Origin: Lachnospiraceae bacterium
Lineage (GTDB): Bacteria > Bacillota_A > Clostridia > Lachnospirales > Lachnospiraceae
NCBI GenBank assembly: GCA_017958245.1
Contig: JAGDDC010000221.1
Span: 1-11,729, forward strand
DNA length: 11,729 nt
Direction of reading: 5' to 3'
In this document: one piece after another, positions 1 to 7,522 of the stretch
Layout: each line of letters starts with the position of its first letter
How positions within the stretch are numbered: position 1 is the first letter of the stretch
Made by a program: the position numbers and the translations under genes
The notes under the pieces: model-generated
The model's input: only the letters and a program-made list of their open reading frames with translations
Database searches by the model: none
Told to the model about the DNA's origin: nothing

Positions 1-1
1 C

Positions 2-1057
2 GGCTCGGAGGAACACAAATCCAAGCCCACCCAGCACTCGGTCAAGGAGCTGCAGGGCATGGGCATCAACCCGAACATCATCGTTCTGCGATGCGACGAG
101 CATCTCGAGGAGAGCATCTTTCAGAAGATCGCTCTGTTCTGCAACGTAAAGCCCGACTGCGTGATCGAAAACCTCACCATACCCAATCTCTATGAGGCTC
201 CGCTGATGCTCGAGAGGACGGGCTTTTCGGGCGTGGTATGCCGTGAGCTTGGGCTTGAGACAAAAGAGCCCGACCTCACTGAGTGGACCGAGATGGTAGA
301 CCGCATAAATTCCGCCCGCTCCCACTGTGTCGAGATCGGCCTGGTCGGGAAATACGTCGCTCTTCACGACGCATATCTCTCGGTGGCTGAGGCGCTGCGC
401 CACGCAGGCTACGGCCACGACGTCCACATCAACATCCGCTGGATCGACTCCGAGGAGATCCGCGAGGACAACGCGGGCGAGAAGCTTGCGGGACTTGACG
501 GGATCATCGTTCCCGGCGGCTTCGGCAGCAGAGGCATAGAGGGCATGATACTCTCTGCGAAGTACGCGAGAGAGCATGACGTACCTTACTTCGGCATCTG
601 TCTGGGGATGCAGATCGCCGTCATAGAGTACGCGCGCCACGTCGCGGGCATAGCGGATGCAAACTCGGGAGAGTTTGACGAGCAGTGTGCAAACAAGGTC
701 ATCGACTTCATGCCCGGCCAGAGCGAGGAGTTCGACAAGGGCGGCACGCTCCGCCTCGGAGCATACCCCTGCGCGATCACTCCGGGCACGACCATGGAGA
801 AGTGTTACGGCTCGCTTGAGATCAGCGAGCGCCACCGCCATCGCTACGAGTTAAACAACGATTACCGCGAGGCACTCACATCCGCAGGGCTTACACTGAG
901 CGGTATCTCGCCCGACGGGAGGCTTGTTGAGACTGTGGAGCTCACAGACCGCCCGTTCTTCGTGGGAGTTCAGTATCATCCTGAGTTCAAGAGCAGGCCT
1001 AACAGGCCTCACCCGCTCTTCCTCGGATTCATAGGAGCGGCCATGAAAAATAGATGA
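2..1057 (+). CDS. pyrG: CTP synthase, C-terminal part (5' end outside window)
   Basis: This enzyme makes CTP from UTP, ATP and glutamine in the cytosol, the last step of de novo pyrimidine nucleotide synthesis. The reading frame is open from base 2, so the gene begins before the window. About 352 residues are visible, against roughly 540 for the whole family. The first residues include KPTQHSVKEL, a hallmark of the end of the synthetase domain. The class I glutamine amidotransferase domain follows: the oxyanion segment PGGFGSRG (about 509-532), the nucleophile Cys in YFGICLGMQ (Cys codon 599-601), and the catalytic His and Glu in VQYHPEF (codons 977-979 and 983-985). The HRHRYELN segment typical of CTP synthase is also present. 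All catalytic residues of the glutaminase half are intact. The gene ends with TGA and is followed after 38 nt by an intrinsic terminator, so it is probably the last gene of its transcript. Identification is secure. Confidence 0.97.
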   Translation, partial: GSEEHKSKPTQHSVKELQGMGINPNIIVLRCDEHLEESIFQKIALFCNVKPDCVIENLTIPNLYEAPLMLERTGFSGVVCRELGLETKEPDLTEWTEMVDRINSARSHCVEIGLVGKYVALHDAYLSVAEALRHAGYGHDVHINIRWIDSEEIREDNAGEKLAGLDGIIVPGGFGSRGIEGMILSAKYAREHDVPYFGICLGMQIAVIEYARHVAGIADANSGEFDEQCANKVIDFMPGQSEEFDKGGTLRLGAYPCAITPGTTMEKCYGSLEISERHRHRYELNNDYREALTSAGLTLSGISPDGRLVETVELTDRPFFVGVQYHPEFKSRPNRPHPLFLGFIGAAMKNR

Positions 1058-1095
1058 CAGAAAAGCAATAGATCAAAACAGAAAGATAAGTCATA

Positions 1096-1127
1096 CCCCG
1101 CCCGGAGCATCCGCGGCGGGGTTTTTT
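1096..1127 (+). terminator. Rho-independent terminator after pyrG
   Basis: CCCCGCCCGG (1096-1105) pairs with CCGCGGCGGGG (1111-1121), with one bulged C and an AGCAT loop, giving ten base pairs, nearly all GC. Six T residues follow directly (1122-1127). This is a textbook intrinsic terminator and separates pyrG from the peptidase operon. Confidence 0.93.
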
Positions 1128-1186
1128 ACGCCTGCGCGGTATCATCCGAGGTTGAGTTTTTCCCATGTCGAGATGGTGGTTCATGT

Positions 1187-1216
1187 TTGACACTGAACGT
1201 TATGAGAATGTAAAAT
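1187..1216 (+). promoter_or_regulatory. Promoter of the peptidase-led operon
   Basis: A perfect -35 TTGACA (1187-1192) is followed after 18 nt by TAAAAT (1211-1216), one mismatch from the -10 consensus. Transcription would start near 1223. This leaves a leader of about 65 nt to the TTG start of the peptidase at 1288. It also rules out the longer open frame that begins upstream at 1165 as the real protein start. Seen by motif only; not experimentally supported. Confidence 0.65.
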
Positions 1217-1275
1217 ATAAGCATATCATTGACCATGAGCTGCAATGCAGTGTAATAGATGAACATGGACATAAC

Positions 1276-1281
1276 GGAGGA
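1276..1281 (+). promoter_or_regulatory. Ribosome binding site deciding a TTG start
   Basis: GGAGGA lies 6-7 nt before an in-frame TTG at 1288. No comparable site precedes the in-frame ATG at 1165. The protein begun at TTG starts exactly at a classical signal peptide, so this site fixes the start of the M14 peptidase. Confidence 0.75.
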
Positions 1282-1287
1282 CGGGCT

Positions 1288-2736
1288 TTGACAGGTGACA
1301 GGCACAGAAAAAGAATACTGATCGCGATCACGGCTCTTTGCCTTGTCTCGTTGCTTGTTCTTGCGACCCTCGCCCCGCAGGCTGCGCATGCGGAGACAAA
1401 CCGCCCGGATGAGATCACAGAGGTCCCTGAAGACGGGGAGATGCAAGGCGAACCCGGTGAGACCCGTCCCGACATACTCGACGAGGTCAACTCCATAGAC
1501 TGGCGGAACCTCACCACAGGGGTCACGGACGAAAAATACACCCTCGCCGAAGTAAAGGAGCTCATCTCACCGTACGGGTACTTTACGGGCCCTAACGGGA
1601 TGAAGAAGGCGGAGTTTAAAAAAGCCATGTCCTATGAGTGGGAGGAGGTCACGGAGCAGGGAAGATTTAAGCCCGTGAACATCTCTATCTCCAAGTCATA
1701 CACATACGATGATCTTGTAAATATCATGAAGAGGCTCTCGAGGATCGAGGGCGTGAGGCTCTTTGACATAGGCAGGACCGGTGAAGGCCGGACGATGTAC
1801 GCGATCGACGTCGACATCCCCTCGGACAAAGAGAAGGAGACTGTCATCCTCACCGGGTCGACACATGCGAGGGAGACCGCGGGTACGGTGTTCATCCTCA
1901 AGTCCCTGGCAGACCTTCTGCAGGCGGACACGAAGGAAGCAAAGAAAGTCCTAAAGACGACGAGGTTCGCCCTCGTGCCCTGCGTCAACCCCGACGGACG
2001 TGAGGGTGTCGCATTTGATACGAAAAACTATTCGGTCGGAAAAACACTGTGGAAAGCGGAATCGACCGGAACAGACTTAAACAGGAGTTTCCCGGGACTC
2101 TCGTGGGGCATGGTAAAGAGCGGGAACAAGAAAAACGAAAACATATCGACAAGGCCCGCGCTCGCGTTTTACCCCGGGGACAGGGCGGGAGCCTGCGGCG
2201 AGACTCAGGCTCTCATGAAGTTTCTGTACTACTATGTCGTGGAAAAACAGGCGAAGGCCCATATAGATTACCATCAGCAGGGGCGCGGGATATACGCCTC
2301 GAAGCCATGGCAGACGGAAGCTGCAAAGCAGAATTGCCTCGATCTGATGCACGTCATGGCAGACCTCACAGGCTACAGATATTTTGCCGAGATACCCGCC
2401 TACGGGCTCGACGGCACGGGCTCCACACTTACCGACTTTGCCTGCTCGCTCGCTGCGGGCGCGAAGTACAGCTGTGGCTACGGTTTCTATGTCTACACAG
2501 ACGGCAGGAAACATGAGTATCCCCTTATACGCATCCCCAAGCCCGATCTGAGCAGGAAGAAGATCCTTCCTCCCGCAAATGAATCATTTGCGGTTATGAC
2601 CTTCGAGATCGGTACGGGGACAGAATGCATCGGGTACTCGAAAAAGGCCCGCACGCTCCAGGCAGAAGAATACAGCGACAGGAACTTTGACAGAGTGTTT
2701 TACCGCCTGTCCGAATTCGCGCACAGAAAGAACTGA
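1288..2736 (+). CDS. Secreted M14-family zinc carboxypeptidase
   Basis: This is a predicted secreted metallopeptidase that removes residues from peptide C-termini or cleaves cell-wall peptides; the substrate cannot be told from sequence. The 482-residue protein starts at TTG. It has a signal peptide: basic n-region (residues 5-9, RHRKR), hydrophobic core 10-29, and cleavage likely after AHA at residue 35. A pro-like region runs to about residue 135. The M14 core then shows the zinc motif HARE (His193, Glu196), the substrate-binding NPDGRE and LNRSFPG (Asn265-Arg266), a third zinc ligand in IDYHQQGRG (His329), and the catalytic Glu440 in MTFEIGTG. All key residues are intact. There is no sortase or transmembrane anchor, so it is probably released or loosely wall-bound. 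It is the first gene after promoter 1187-1216 and shares the strand with the zinc-ribbon and LRR genes. Its stop codon lies inside the first unit of a tandem repeat. Family assignment is firm; specificity is not. Confidence 0.9.
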   Translation: MTGDRHRKRILIAITALCLVSLLVLATLAPQAAHAETNRPDEITEVPEDGEMQGEPGETRPDILDEVNSIDWRNLTTGVTDEKYTLAEVKELISPYGYFTGPNGMKKAEFKKAMSYEWEEVTEQGRFKPVNISISKSYTYDDLVNIMKRLSRIEGVRLFDIGRTGEGRTMYAIDVDIPSDKEKETVILTGSTHARETAGTVFILKSLADLLQADTKEAKKVLKTTRFALVPCVNPDGREGVAFDTKNYSVGKTLWKAESTGTDLNRSFPGLSWGMVKSGNKKNENISTRPALAFYPGDRAGACGETQALMKFLYYYVVEKQAKAHIDYHQQGRGIYASKPWQTEAAKQNCLDLMHVMADLTGYRYFAEIPAYGLDGTGSTLTDFACSLAAGAKYSCGYGFYVYTDGRKHEYPLIRIPKPDLSRKKILPPANESFAVMTFEIGTGTECIGYSKKARTLQAEEYSDRNFDRVFYRLSEFAHRKN

Positions 2737-2794
2737 TGCTCCGGGGAGGCAGAAATGCGCACAGAAATACCTGATGCGCCGGGGAAGCGGACAT
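2719..2794 (+). repeat. Tandem imperfect 38-bp direct repeat across the peptidase 3' end
   Basis: Unit 1 (2719-2756) and unit 2 (2757-2794) abut and match at 32 of 38 positions. Both begin GCGCACAGAAA and share CTGATGC and CCGGGGA. Unit 1 holds the last peptidase codons and the TGA stop; unit 2 forms most of the leader of the zinc-ribbon gene. It looks like a local duplication that has since diverged. Confidence 0.8.
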
Positions 2795-2812
2795 ACAAAA
2801 GGAGGGACTGAC

Positions 2813-3007
2813 ATGAAGAAAAGCAGCCGATGGATAGAACACGATCACCTTTTTTCACAGACTGAGTATGAGTGTTCAAACTGCGGCTACCGCTGCGACA
2901 AGCCTTATGTGACCTGCCCGAACTGCGGGGCGGACATGAACGGATCCAAGTACGATCCGCAGTGGGTGGACGAGGTCGAGATGATGGATATGTTTTTTGA
3001 TGACTGA
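2813..3007 (+). CDS. Small zinc-ribbon protein, 64 residues
   Basis: The function is unknown. The start is ATG at 2813, preceded by AGGAGG (2800-2805) at 7 nt, a near-ideal ribosome binding site. The longer open frame from 2687 overlaps the peptidase and lacks such a site. The protein carries a compact metal-binding knuckle pair: Cys21-x2-Cys24, with an extra Cys28, and Cys35-x2-Cys38 in CPNCG. An acidic, Met-rich tail (EVEMMDMFFDD) follows. There is no signal peptide or membrane segment, so it should be cytoplasmic even though it lies between two genes for secreted proteins. Similar short rubredoxin-like zinc ribbons are common in Clostridia and are usually left as hypothetical. It lies 76 nt after the peptidase and 63 nt before the LRR gene, with no terminator on either side. 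It could bind nucleic acid or protein, but nothing here decides that. Confidence 0.8.
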   Translation: MKKSSRWIEHDHLFSQTEYECSNCGYRCDKPYVTCPNCGADMNGSKYDPQWVDEVEMMDMFFDD

Positions 3008-3070
3008 TAAAAGGCCTGCAGAGTACAAGGCGGCAGCAGAACTGACTTGAAAGGATTGAGAGGAACCGGT

Positions 3071-5416
3071 ATGGAGAGAAAGATCACAAGATATCTGACA
3101 GCTATGGCAGTGCTGATCGCAGCCCTGCTGTTTGTGCGGACTGAGACGAAAGCATACGCGGAGGACGGGATCACCAGGGTCTACGGTACGGAGACCGGCG
3201 TTGAATGGGGAGCCGAGACGTTCAAAGAGGGCGACCTGTACTATTATGTCGCAAAGGCTCCCTCGGGAGGAAAGAGAGGACAGCTCTATGTGGGCGGCTG
3301 CGACGATTCATTAAAGAACGTCAAGATCCCCGTGAAGGTCAGATACAGATCCAAAGATTATGACGTGCTTGGCGTGAACGACGAGGCTTTCAGGGGAAAA
3401 CAGATAAAGAGCGTCGAGATAGCCGACGGAGTCGGACTCATCAGCGCCCATGCTTTCTACGGCTGTTCTGAACTTGTGAAGGTGAAGCTCGGGACCGGCA
3501 TCAAAAAGATAAGCACCGGGGCTTTCAGTTCGTGTGAAAAGCTTGAGACCATCAATCTCCCGAATACGGTCACATCTATCGGGGTGGACTGCTTTGTGTC
3601 CTGCAAGTCTTTAAAGAGCATCAAGCTGCCCTCAAATCTGACAGTGATCCCCGACTGTGCTTTCTCGGGATGCGAATCCATAAAGAGCATCAAACTGCCC
3701 GCGAAGGTGAAGACCATCGGAGAAGCTGCTTTTCGCGGATGCAGATCTCTTCGGGAAGTTAAGTTTTCAAAGGCTCTCACGAGCATCGGGAAGGCTGCGT
3801 TCTCAGAGTGTTCTTCCTTAAAGAGAGTCGTGTTTACAAAGAACATCAAAAAACTCGGGGAAGACGCATTCAGCGAGTGCTCTTCGCTCGGGTCGGTGAA
3901 GATGAACAAGAAATGTACCGTCGTCCCCGCGAATTGCTTTAATCACTGCACTTCCTTAAAGACCGTCACGCTGTCCTCAAAGGTGAAGAGCATAGGAGAT
4001 TTAGCGTTCTTCTCATGCACTCTGCTTGAAAAGGTCAAGGGCTCGAACCTCAAACTGAAGACGATCGGGGTTGCCGCATTTCAGGTGACGCCGAAGCTCA
4101 GGTCGATCAGCTTGAAAGCAGTCGAAAAGATCGACGGAGGTGCTTTCCTTGGTTCCGGTCTGCGTGAGGCAGAGTTTGGAGACGGGTTAAAGAGTATAGG
4201 AGAAAGTGCCTTCAGGCGTTCCCATCTGCGCAGCATAGAACTTCCCGGCAGTGTAAAAGAGATCGGAAAAGAAGCATTCAGGGACTGTTACTGGCTTGAG
4301 AGCGCGACCATCGGGCAGGGGGTCGCCGGTTTGTCCGAATCGATGTTTAAAGAGTGTTATCTCTTAAAGGCCATCAGTATACCTTCAAGTGTCCACTATA
4401 TCGGAGAATTTGCATTTGACCTGACACGGTGGCTGGCGGACAAGCTGGGGATGAAGACCAAAGAGTCATATGCAAGCGAGGACGGAGACGAGAGCTATAT
4501 GAGCTATTCATTTGATTATTTCGAGAACGGCTCAAATGATTATTCCGCCCGTCCCGATTATCTCATGGTAAATGATGTATGCATCTGGGTCGACAAGTTT
4601 GAAAAGATCGAGCACGAATGGGGCTGGGAATCCAAATTCCTTGAGACCGTCACCTTCCCGAGCGGCGCGAAGACTTTATGCGGCACCTTTTCCTTCGAAA
4701 GAGACAATCTGAAGGTGATCATACCCGAGGGAGTGGAAGTCGTAGACGGCTCCTTCGTCTCCGGAGATTACGGCGATGAGATCAAGATCGTTTTTCCTTC
4801 TACACTTAAGGAACTGAACTGGAGGATGATAGGCAACAGGCTTGGGTCGCTTGTCCTGCCTGAGAATCTTGAGAGCATCGGGGACGATGTTTTCCACTGC
4901 TATCCGCTTGAAAACCTCAGATCGGTCACCTTTACCGGGAAGAAGTTGAAAAGAATAGGCGACCGTGCTTTCCTGGAGACAAAGATAGAGAAGATAGTGC
5001 TTCCGGAAGGACTTGAGGAGATCGGTGAATTTGCTTTTTGCAGATCTGAGCTTGCCTCGGTAAACTTCCCGAGCACTTTGAGATCTGTGGGTGAATGCGC
5101 ATTTTATAAGACAAAGATCAAGGAGATCGATCTCCCGAGCGGACTTACTGACATCGGGGAAAGCGCATTTGCGTTTTCAAAGATAGAGACAGAGAAGCTC
5201 ACTCTTCCGAAGGCGTTAAAGAACATGGGTGGCTTTGCGTTCGAAGGCACCGCCATCAAGACTCTGGTGCTCCCGGATAATTTTGAGATCAAGAGTGATC
5301 CGCTCAACGACCGCTATGCGGAGTTCATCGTCAAGAAGAACTCGAAGGCTCACAAGGCTCTCCTGGCGTATATCAAGGAGAAGAGGGAGAACGACTGGAA
5401 GGTCAGGACGAGGTAG
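3071..5416 (+). CDS. Secreted BspA-like leucine-rich-repeat protein (LRR_5 type)
   Basis: This is a predicted extracellular binding or adhesion protein of 781 residues. I chose ATG 3071 because GAGAGGA (3058-3064) precedes it and the protein then opens with a signal peptide: MERK, hydrophobic core about 9-22, likely cleavage after AYA at residue 30. The in-frame TTG codons at 3047 and 3056 lack a site. Two arrays of about 23-residue repeats of the form IG..AF..C..L..I.LP..V occupy residues 97-450 and 523-738. Between them is an acidic, Tyr- and Asp-rich island (about 451-522). Its WL ... DYLMVNDVCIWV part resembles the loop that often interrupts LRR_5 arrays. The C-terminus is a basic helix (about 754-781) with no LPxTG motif, SLH domain, choline-binding repeat or transmembrane anchor. 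The stop is only 3 nt before the response-regulator start, so the genes are probably co-transcribed and translationally coupled. The ligand is unknown. Confidence 0.88.
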   Translation: MERKITRYLTAMAVLIAALLFVRTETKAYAEDGITRVYGTETGVEWGAETFKEGDLYYYVAKAPSGGKRGQLYVGGCDDSLKNVKIPVKVRYRSKDYDVLGVNDEAFRGKQIKSVEIADGVGLISAHAFYGCSELVKVKLGTGIKKISTGAFSSCEKLETINLPNTVTSIGVDCFVSCKSLKSIKLPSNLTVIPDCAFSGCESIKSIKLPAKVKTIGEAAFRGCRSLREVKFSKALTSIGKAAFSECSSLKRVVFTKNIKKLGEDAFSECSSLGSVKMNKKCTVVPANCFNHCTSLKTVTLSSKVKSIGDLAFFSCTLLEKVKGSNLKLKTIGVAAFQVTPKLRSISLKAVEKIDGGAFLGSGLREAEFGDGLKSIGESAFRRSHLRSIELPGSVKEIGKEAFRDCYWLESATIGQGVAGLSESMFKECYLLKAISIPSSVHYIGEFAFDLTRWLADKLGMKTKESYASEDGDESYMSYSFDYFENGSNDYSARPDYLMVNDVCIWVDKFEKIEHEWGWESKFLETVTFPSGAKTLCGTFSFERDNLKVIIPEGVEVVDGSFVSGDYGDEIKIVFPSTLKELNWRMIGNRLGSLVLPENLESIGDDVFHCYPLENLRSVTFTGKKLKRIGDRAFLETKIEKIVLPEGLEEIGEFAFCRSELASVNFPSTLRSVGECAFYKTKIKEIDLPSGLTDIGESAFAFSKIETEKLTLPKALKNMGGFAFEGTAIKTLVLPDNFEIKSDPLNDRYAEFIVKKNSKAHKALLAYIKEKRENDWKVRTR
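3359..5284 (+). repeat. LRR-coding tandem arrays, 69-bp period
   Basis: The coding sequence repeats with a 23-codon period in two blocks, 3359-4420 and 4637-5284, separated by the non-repeat island. Conservation shows even in the DNA: TAAAGAGCATCAA plus CTGCC recurs at 3612 and 3681, exactly 69 bp apart. The repeats are mostly diverged, so this is an old array rather than a freshly expanded one. Confidence 0.75.
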
Positions 5417-5419
5417 ATC

Positions 5420-6097
5420 ATGCGGAGGATACTTGTAGTTGAGGATGACGCGAGCACGAACAAAGTTATCAGCGAGGTTATGAAGTCGGAAGGGTACGAG
5501 GTGTATCGCGCATTTGACGGGGAGGAGGCTTTGAGCCTGTTCTTTAAGCACAAGATGAGCCTTGTGCTGCTTGACATCATGATGCCTAAAAAGAGCGGCC
5601 TCGAGGTGTTAAAAGAGATCAGGGAGAACAGCAGCACTCCCGTCATCATGCTCACTGCGATGGAGGATGACTATACCCAGATCAAGAGCTTCGATATGCA
5701 GGCCGACGAATATGTCACAAAGCCTTTCTCACCGATAGTGCTTGCAAAGCGTGTGAAGGCGCTCTTAAAACTCGCCGATCCAGTGGAGAACAAGACTGTA
5801 GACATCGGCGGGAACACAGTTGATTTCTCGTCCTACGAGGTGACCCGCGAGGGAGAGAAGGTGCCCTTCACGACGAAGGAACTCGAGGTGCTCAAGTTCC
5901 TCGTGGAGAATGCGGGGAGAGCGCTCTCAAGGGAGCAGATCATCGAGGGCGTCTGGGGCTTTGGGTTCGACGCGATCGACAGGACGATCGACACTCACAT
6001 CAAAAACATCAGAAAGAAGCTTGGCGAGCCTTGTATAACCACTATCAAGAACGTCGGGTATATGTTTGAGAAGAGTGCGATAGGGGTTAAAACATGA
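5420..6097 (+). CDS. OmpR/PhoB-family response regulator
   Basis: This is a cytoplasmic DNA-binding regulator, presumably phosphorylated by the kinase encoded immediately downstream. Its 225 residues are normal for the family. The receiver domain (about 2-118) has the acidic pocket Asp9-Asp10 in VVEDD, phospho-acceptor Asp52 in LLDIMMP, the switch Thr79 and Lys101 in VTKPF. The winged-helix effector domain (about 128-217) shows TTKELEVLKFL, the recognition-helix segment DRTIDTHIKNIRKK and the wing ending TIKNVGYMF. Every catalytic residue is intact. The start is ATG 5420 with GAGG at 5410-5413. It follows the LRR gene by 3 nt and overlaps the kinase gene by 4 nt (ATGA). The target genes are unknown; the ABC pair beyond the PadR block and its own operon are the natural candidates. 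Confidence 0.95.
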   Translation: MRRILVVEDDASTNKVISEVMKSEGYEVYRAFDGEEALSLFFKHKMSLVLLDIMMPKKSGLEVLKEIRENSSTPVIMLTAMEDDYTQIKSFDMQADEYVTKPFSPIVLAKRVKALLKLADPVENKTVDIGGNTVDFSSYEVTREGEKVPFTTKELEVLKFLVENAGRALSREQIIEGVWGFGFDAIDRTIDTHIKNIRKKLGEPCITTIKNVGYMFEKSAIGVKT

Positions 6098-7506
6098 AGA
6101 GTATCTTTTCGAAGACATTTTTAAGCTCAATGCTCTTAACGCTCGCGGTCGTCTGTATCTCATTTGTCTGCGTGTACCTTCTGATGCCGCGCCTCTATGT
6201 GAGCTACAAGGAAGAGCAGCTCGCGGATGATGCGGCAGCGGTGAAGGAACTGGGCGGCAGCAGTTTTGAGGAGATCAGGCAGTTCGCCGTGGCAAGAGCG
6301 GACGAGAGAGGCTATCACTTAAACATATATGACAGGAACGGAGAGACCCTCGTATCCCACGGGCTCCAGACTGTGACGAGTTTCACGGTGGAGGCGGAGA
6401 CCGACATAGGCGAGGATGGCGATTCCGGCGCCTCTGTTACGGTCCGGGACGCAGATGGAGGGAGTTCCTCGGAAGCATCATTTGAGGTGGAAGTGAGCGT
6501 TATCACGGGGGACTGCACTGTGACCGATGCGGACGGAGAAGAGCTCCTGGTGGTGTTCGAGGCTTCGCTCGAGCCCGTGGATGAGGCTGTGAGCGTGGTG
6601 CTGCGCCTCCTTCCGATAGTCCTTGCGATATCCGTGCTGCTTGCGGCTCTTGCGTCCTGGCTCCACGCAAGGAGGATCACCGGACCCGTGCGCAGCATAC
6701 AGAGATCCGTGGAGGAGATGAAGATGCTCGATCGGAGCGCGGTCTGCTCCTGCGATTCAAAGGACGAGATCGGGAAGCTCTCCGCCGGTATCAACGAGCT
6801 CTACAGCAGGCTCTTAAGGGCGATAGATGACCTCAGGGAAGAGTACGACGACAAGACCGCCTCGGACAAGGAGAAGATCGATCTGATGCTCGCGGTCTCG
6901 CACGAGATTAAGACTCCTCTGACATCTGTCAGGGGGATGCTCGAATGCATGCAGTACGACGTCGGGGTTTACAGGGACCACGAGACGTACCTCGGTGAGT
7001 GCGTCGGCAAGATAGACGAGATGACGCAGCTCTTAAACGAGACGCTCTCCGCATCGAAGCTTGGGCTCTCTGGCATAAAGACAGAAGACGAAGTGGACAT
7101 CGAAAAGCTCGTCTCGGAGCTCGTATCGGAATACGAGCTGATCGCCATGAAGCGGGGCGTGAGCTTTGAGACTGAGGGGCTTGCGGGCGCAAGACTTACA
7201 ACATCTGCGGAGCTTTTTGGAAAAGCCCTGTCAAATGTCGTCTCAAATGCCGTGAAATACTCAAGAGAAGGCGGGAAGGTGAGGATCTATGTGACCGCCG
7301 GAAGACTCGTTGTGGAGAATGTCTGCGTGCCTTTAAAGAAGGAAGAGGCGGACAGCATGTTCCTGCCCTTTGTCAGAGGAGAGGGCAGCAGCGAGGGCGG
7401 ACACGGCCTCGGGCTCTACATCACGGACAGGATCTTGAGAGTCTGCGGGGTGGACTATTCATTTGAGCCTTTCGAAGAAGGAATGAGATTCTGCATCAGC
7501 CTGTAA
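6094..7506 (+). CDS. Membrane sensor histidine kinase (HAMP, HisKA, HATPase_c)
   Basis: This is the partner kinase of the regulator just upstream, 470 residues, starting 7 nt after AGGGG (6082-6086). The N-terminal membrane helix (about 9-31) and the second helix (about 168-191) enclose an extracytoplasmic sensor of about 135 residues. That sensor contains HLNIYDRNGETLVSHG, resembling the PAS-like strand-turn motif of clostridial sensor kinases, and an acidic, Ser/Gly-rich stretch (104-128). A HAMP linker follows (about 192-243). The dimerisation/phosphotransfer domain has His270 in AVSHEIKTPL. The ATP domain has the N-box Asn385 in NVVSNAVKYS and a G2-like HGLGLYI (437-443). The usual G1 motif DxGxG is not evident: that stretch reads VVENVCVPLKKEEAD. 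The domain is also short. It probably still binds ATP, as related kinases have an EN-type variant, but activity is less certain than for a canonical kinase. The ligand is unknown. Confidence 0.93.
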   Translation: MKSIFSKTFLSSMLLTLAVVCISFVCVYLLMPRLYVSYKEEQLADDAAAVKELGGSSFEEIRQFAVARADERGYHLNIYDRNGETLVSHGLQTVTSFTVEAETDIGEDGDSGASVTVRDADGGSSSEASFEVEVSVITGDCTVTDADGEELLVVFEASLEPVDEAVSVVLRLLPIVLAISVLLAALASWLHARRITGPVRSIQRSVEEMKMLDRSAVCSCDSKDEIGKLSAGINELYSRLLRAIDDLREEYDDKTASDKEKIDLMLAVSHEIKTPLTSVRGMLECMQYDVGVYRDHETYLGECVGKIDEMTQLLNETLSASKLGLSGIKTEDEVDIEKLVSELVSEYELIAMKRGVSFETEGLAGARLTTSAELFGKALSNVVSNAVKYSREGGKVRIYVTAGRLVVENVCVPLKKEEADSMFLPFVRGEGSSEGGHGLGLYITDRILRVCGVDYSFEPFEEGMRFCISL

Positions 7507-7522
7507 TTTTTTATATAAAAGC

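Noticed and set aside
1165..1287. N-terminal extension of the M14 peptidase frame to ATG 1165
   Set aside because: It contains the -35 and -10 boxes, lacks a ribosome binding site and would bury the signal peptide; TTG 1288 fits better.
1126..1446. Open frames antisense to the peptidase 5' region
   Set aside because: They are shadows of the plus-strand gene and its promoter, without ribosome binding sites or recognisable domains.
3048..3076. TTGAAA, 17 nt, TATGGA as a promoter just before the LRR gene
   Set aside because: The -10 would overlap the start codon, so no leader or ribosome binding site would be transcribed; likely chance.
3359..5284. CRISPR-like or mobile repeats in the LRR gene
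   Set aside because: The 69-bp periodicity is coding, diverged and in frame, exactly as expected for leucine-rich repeats.
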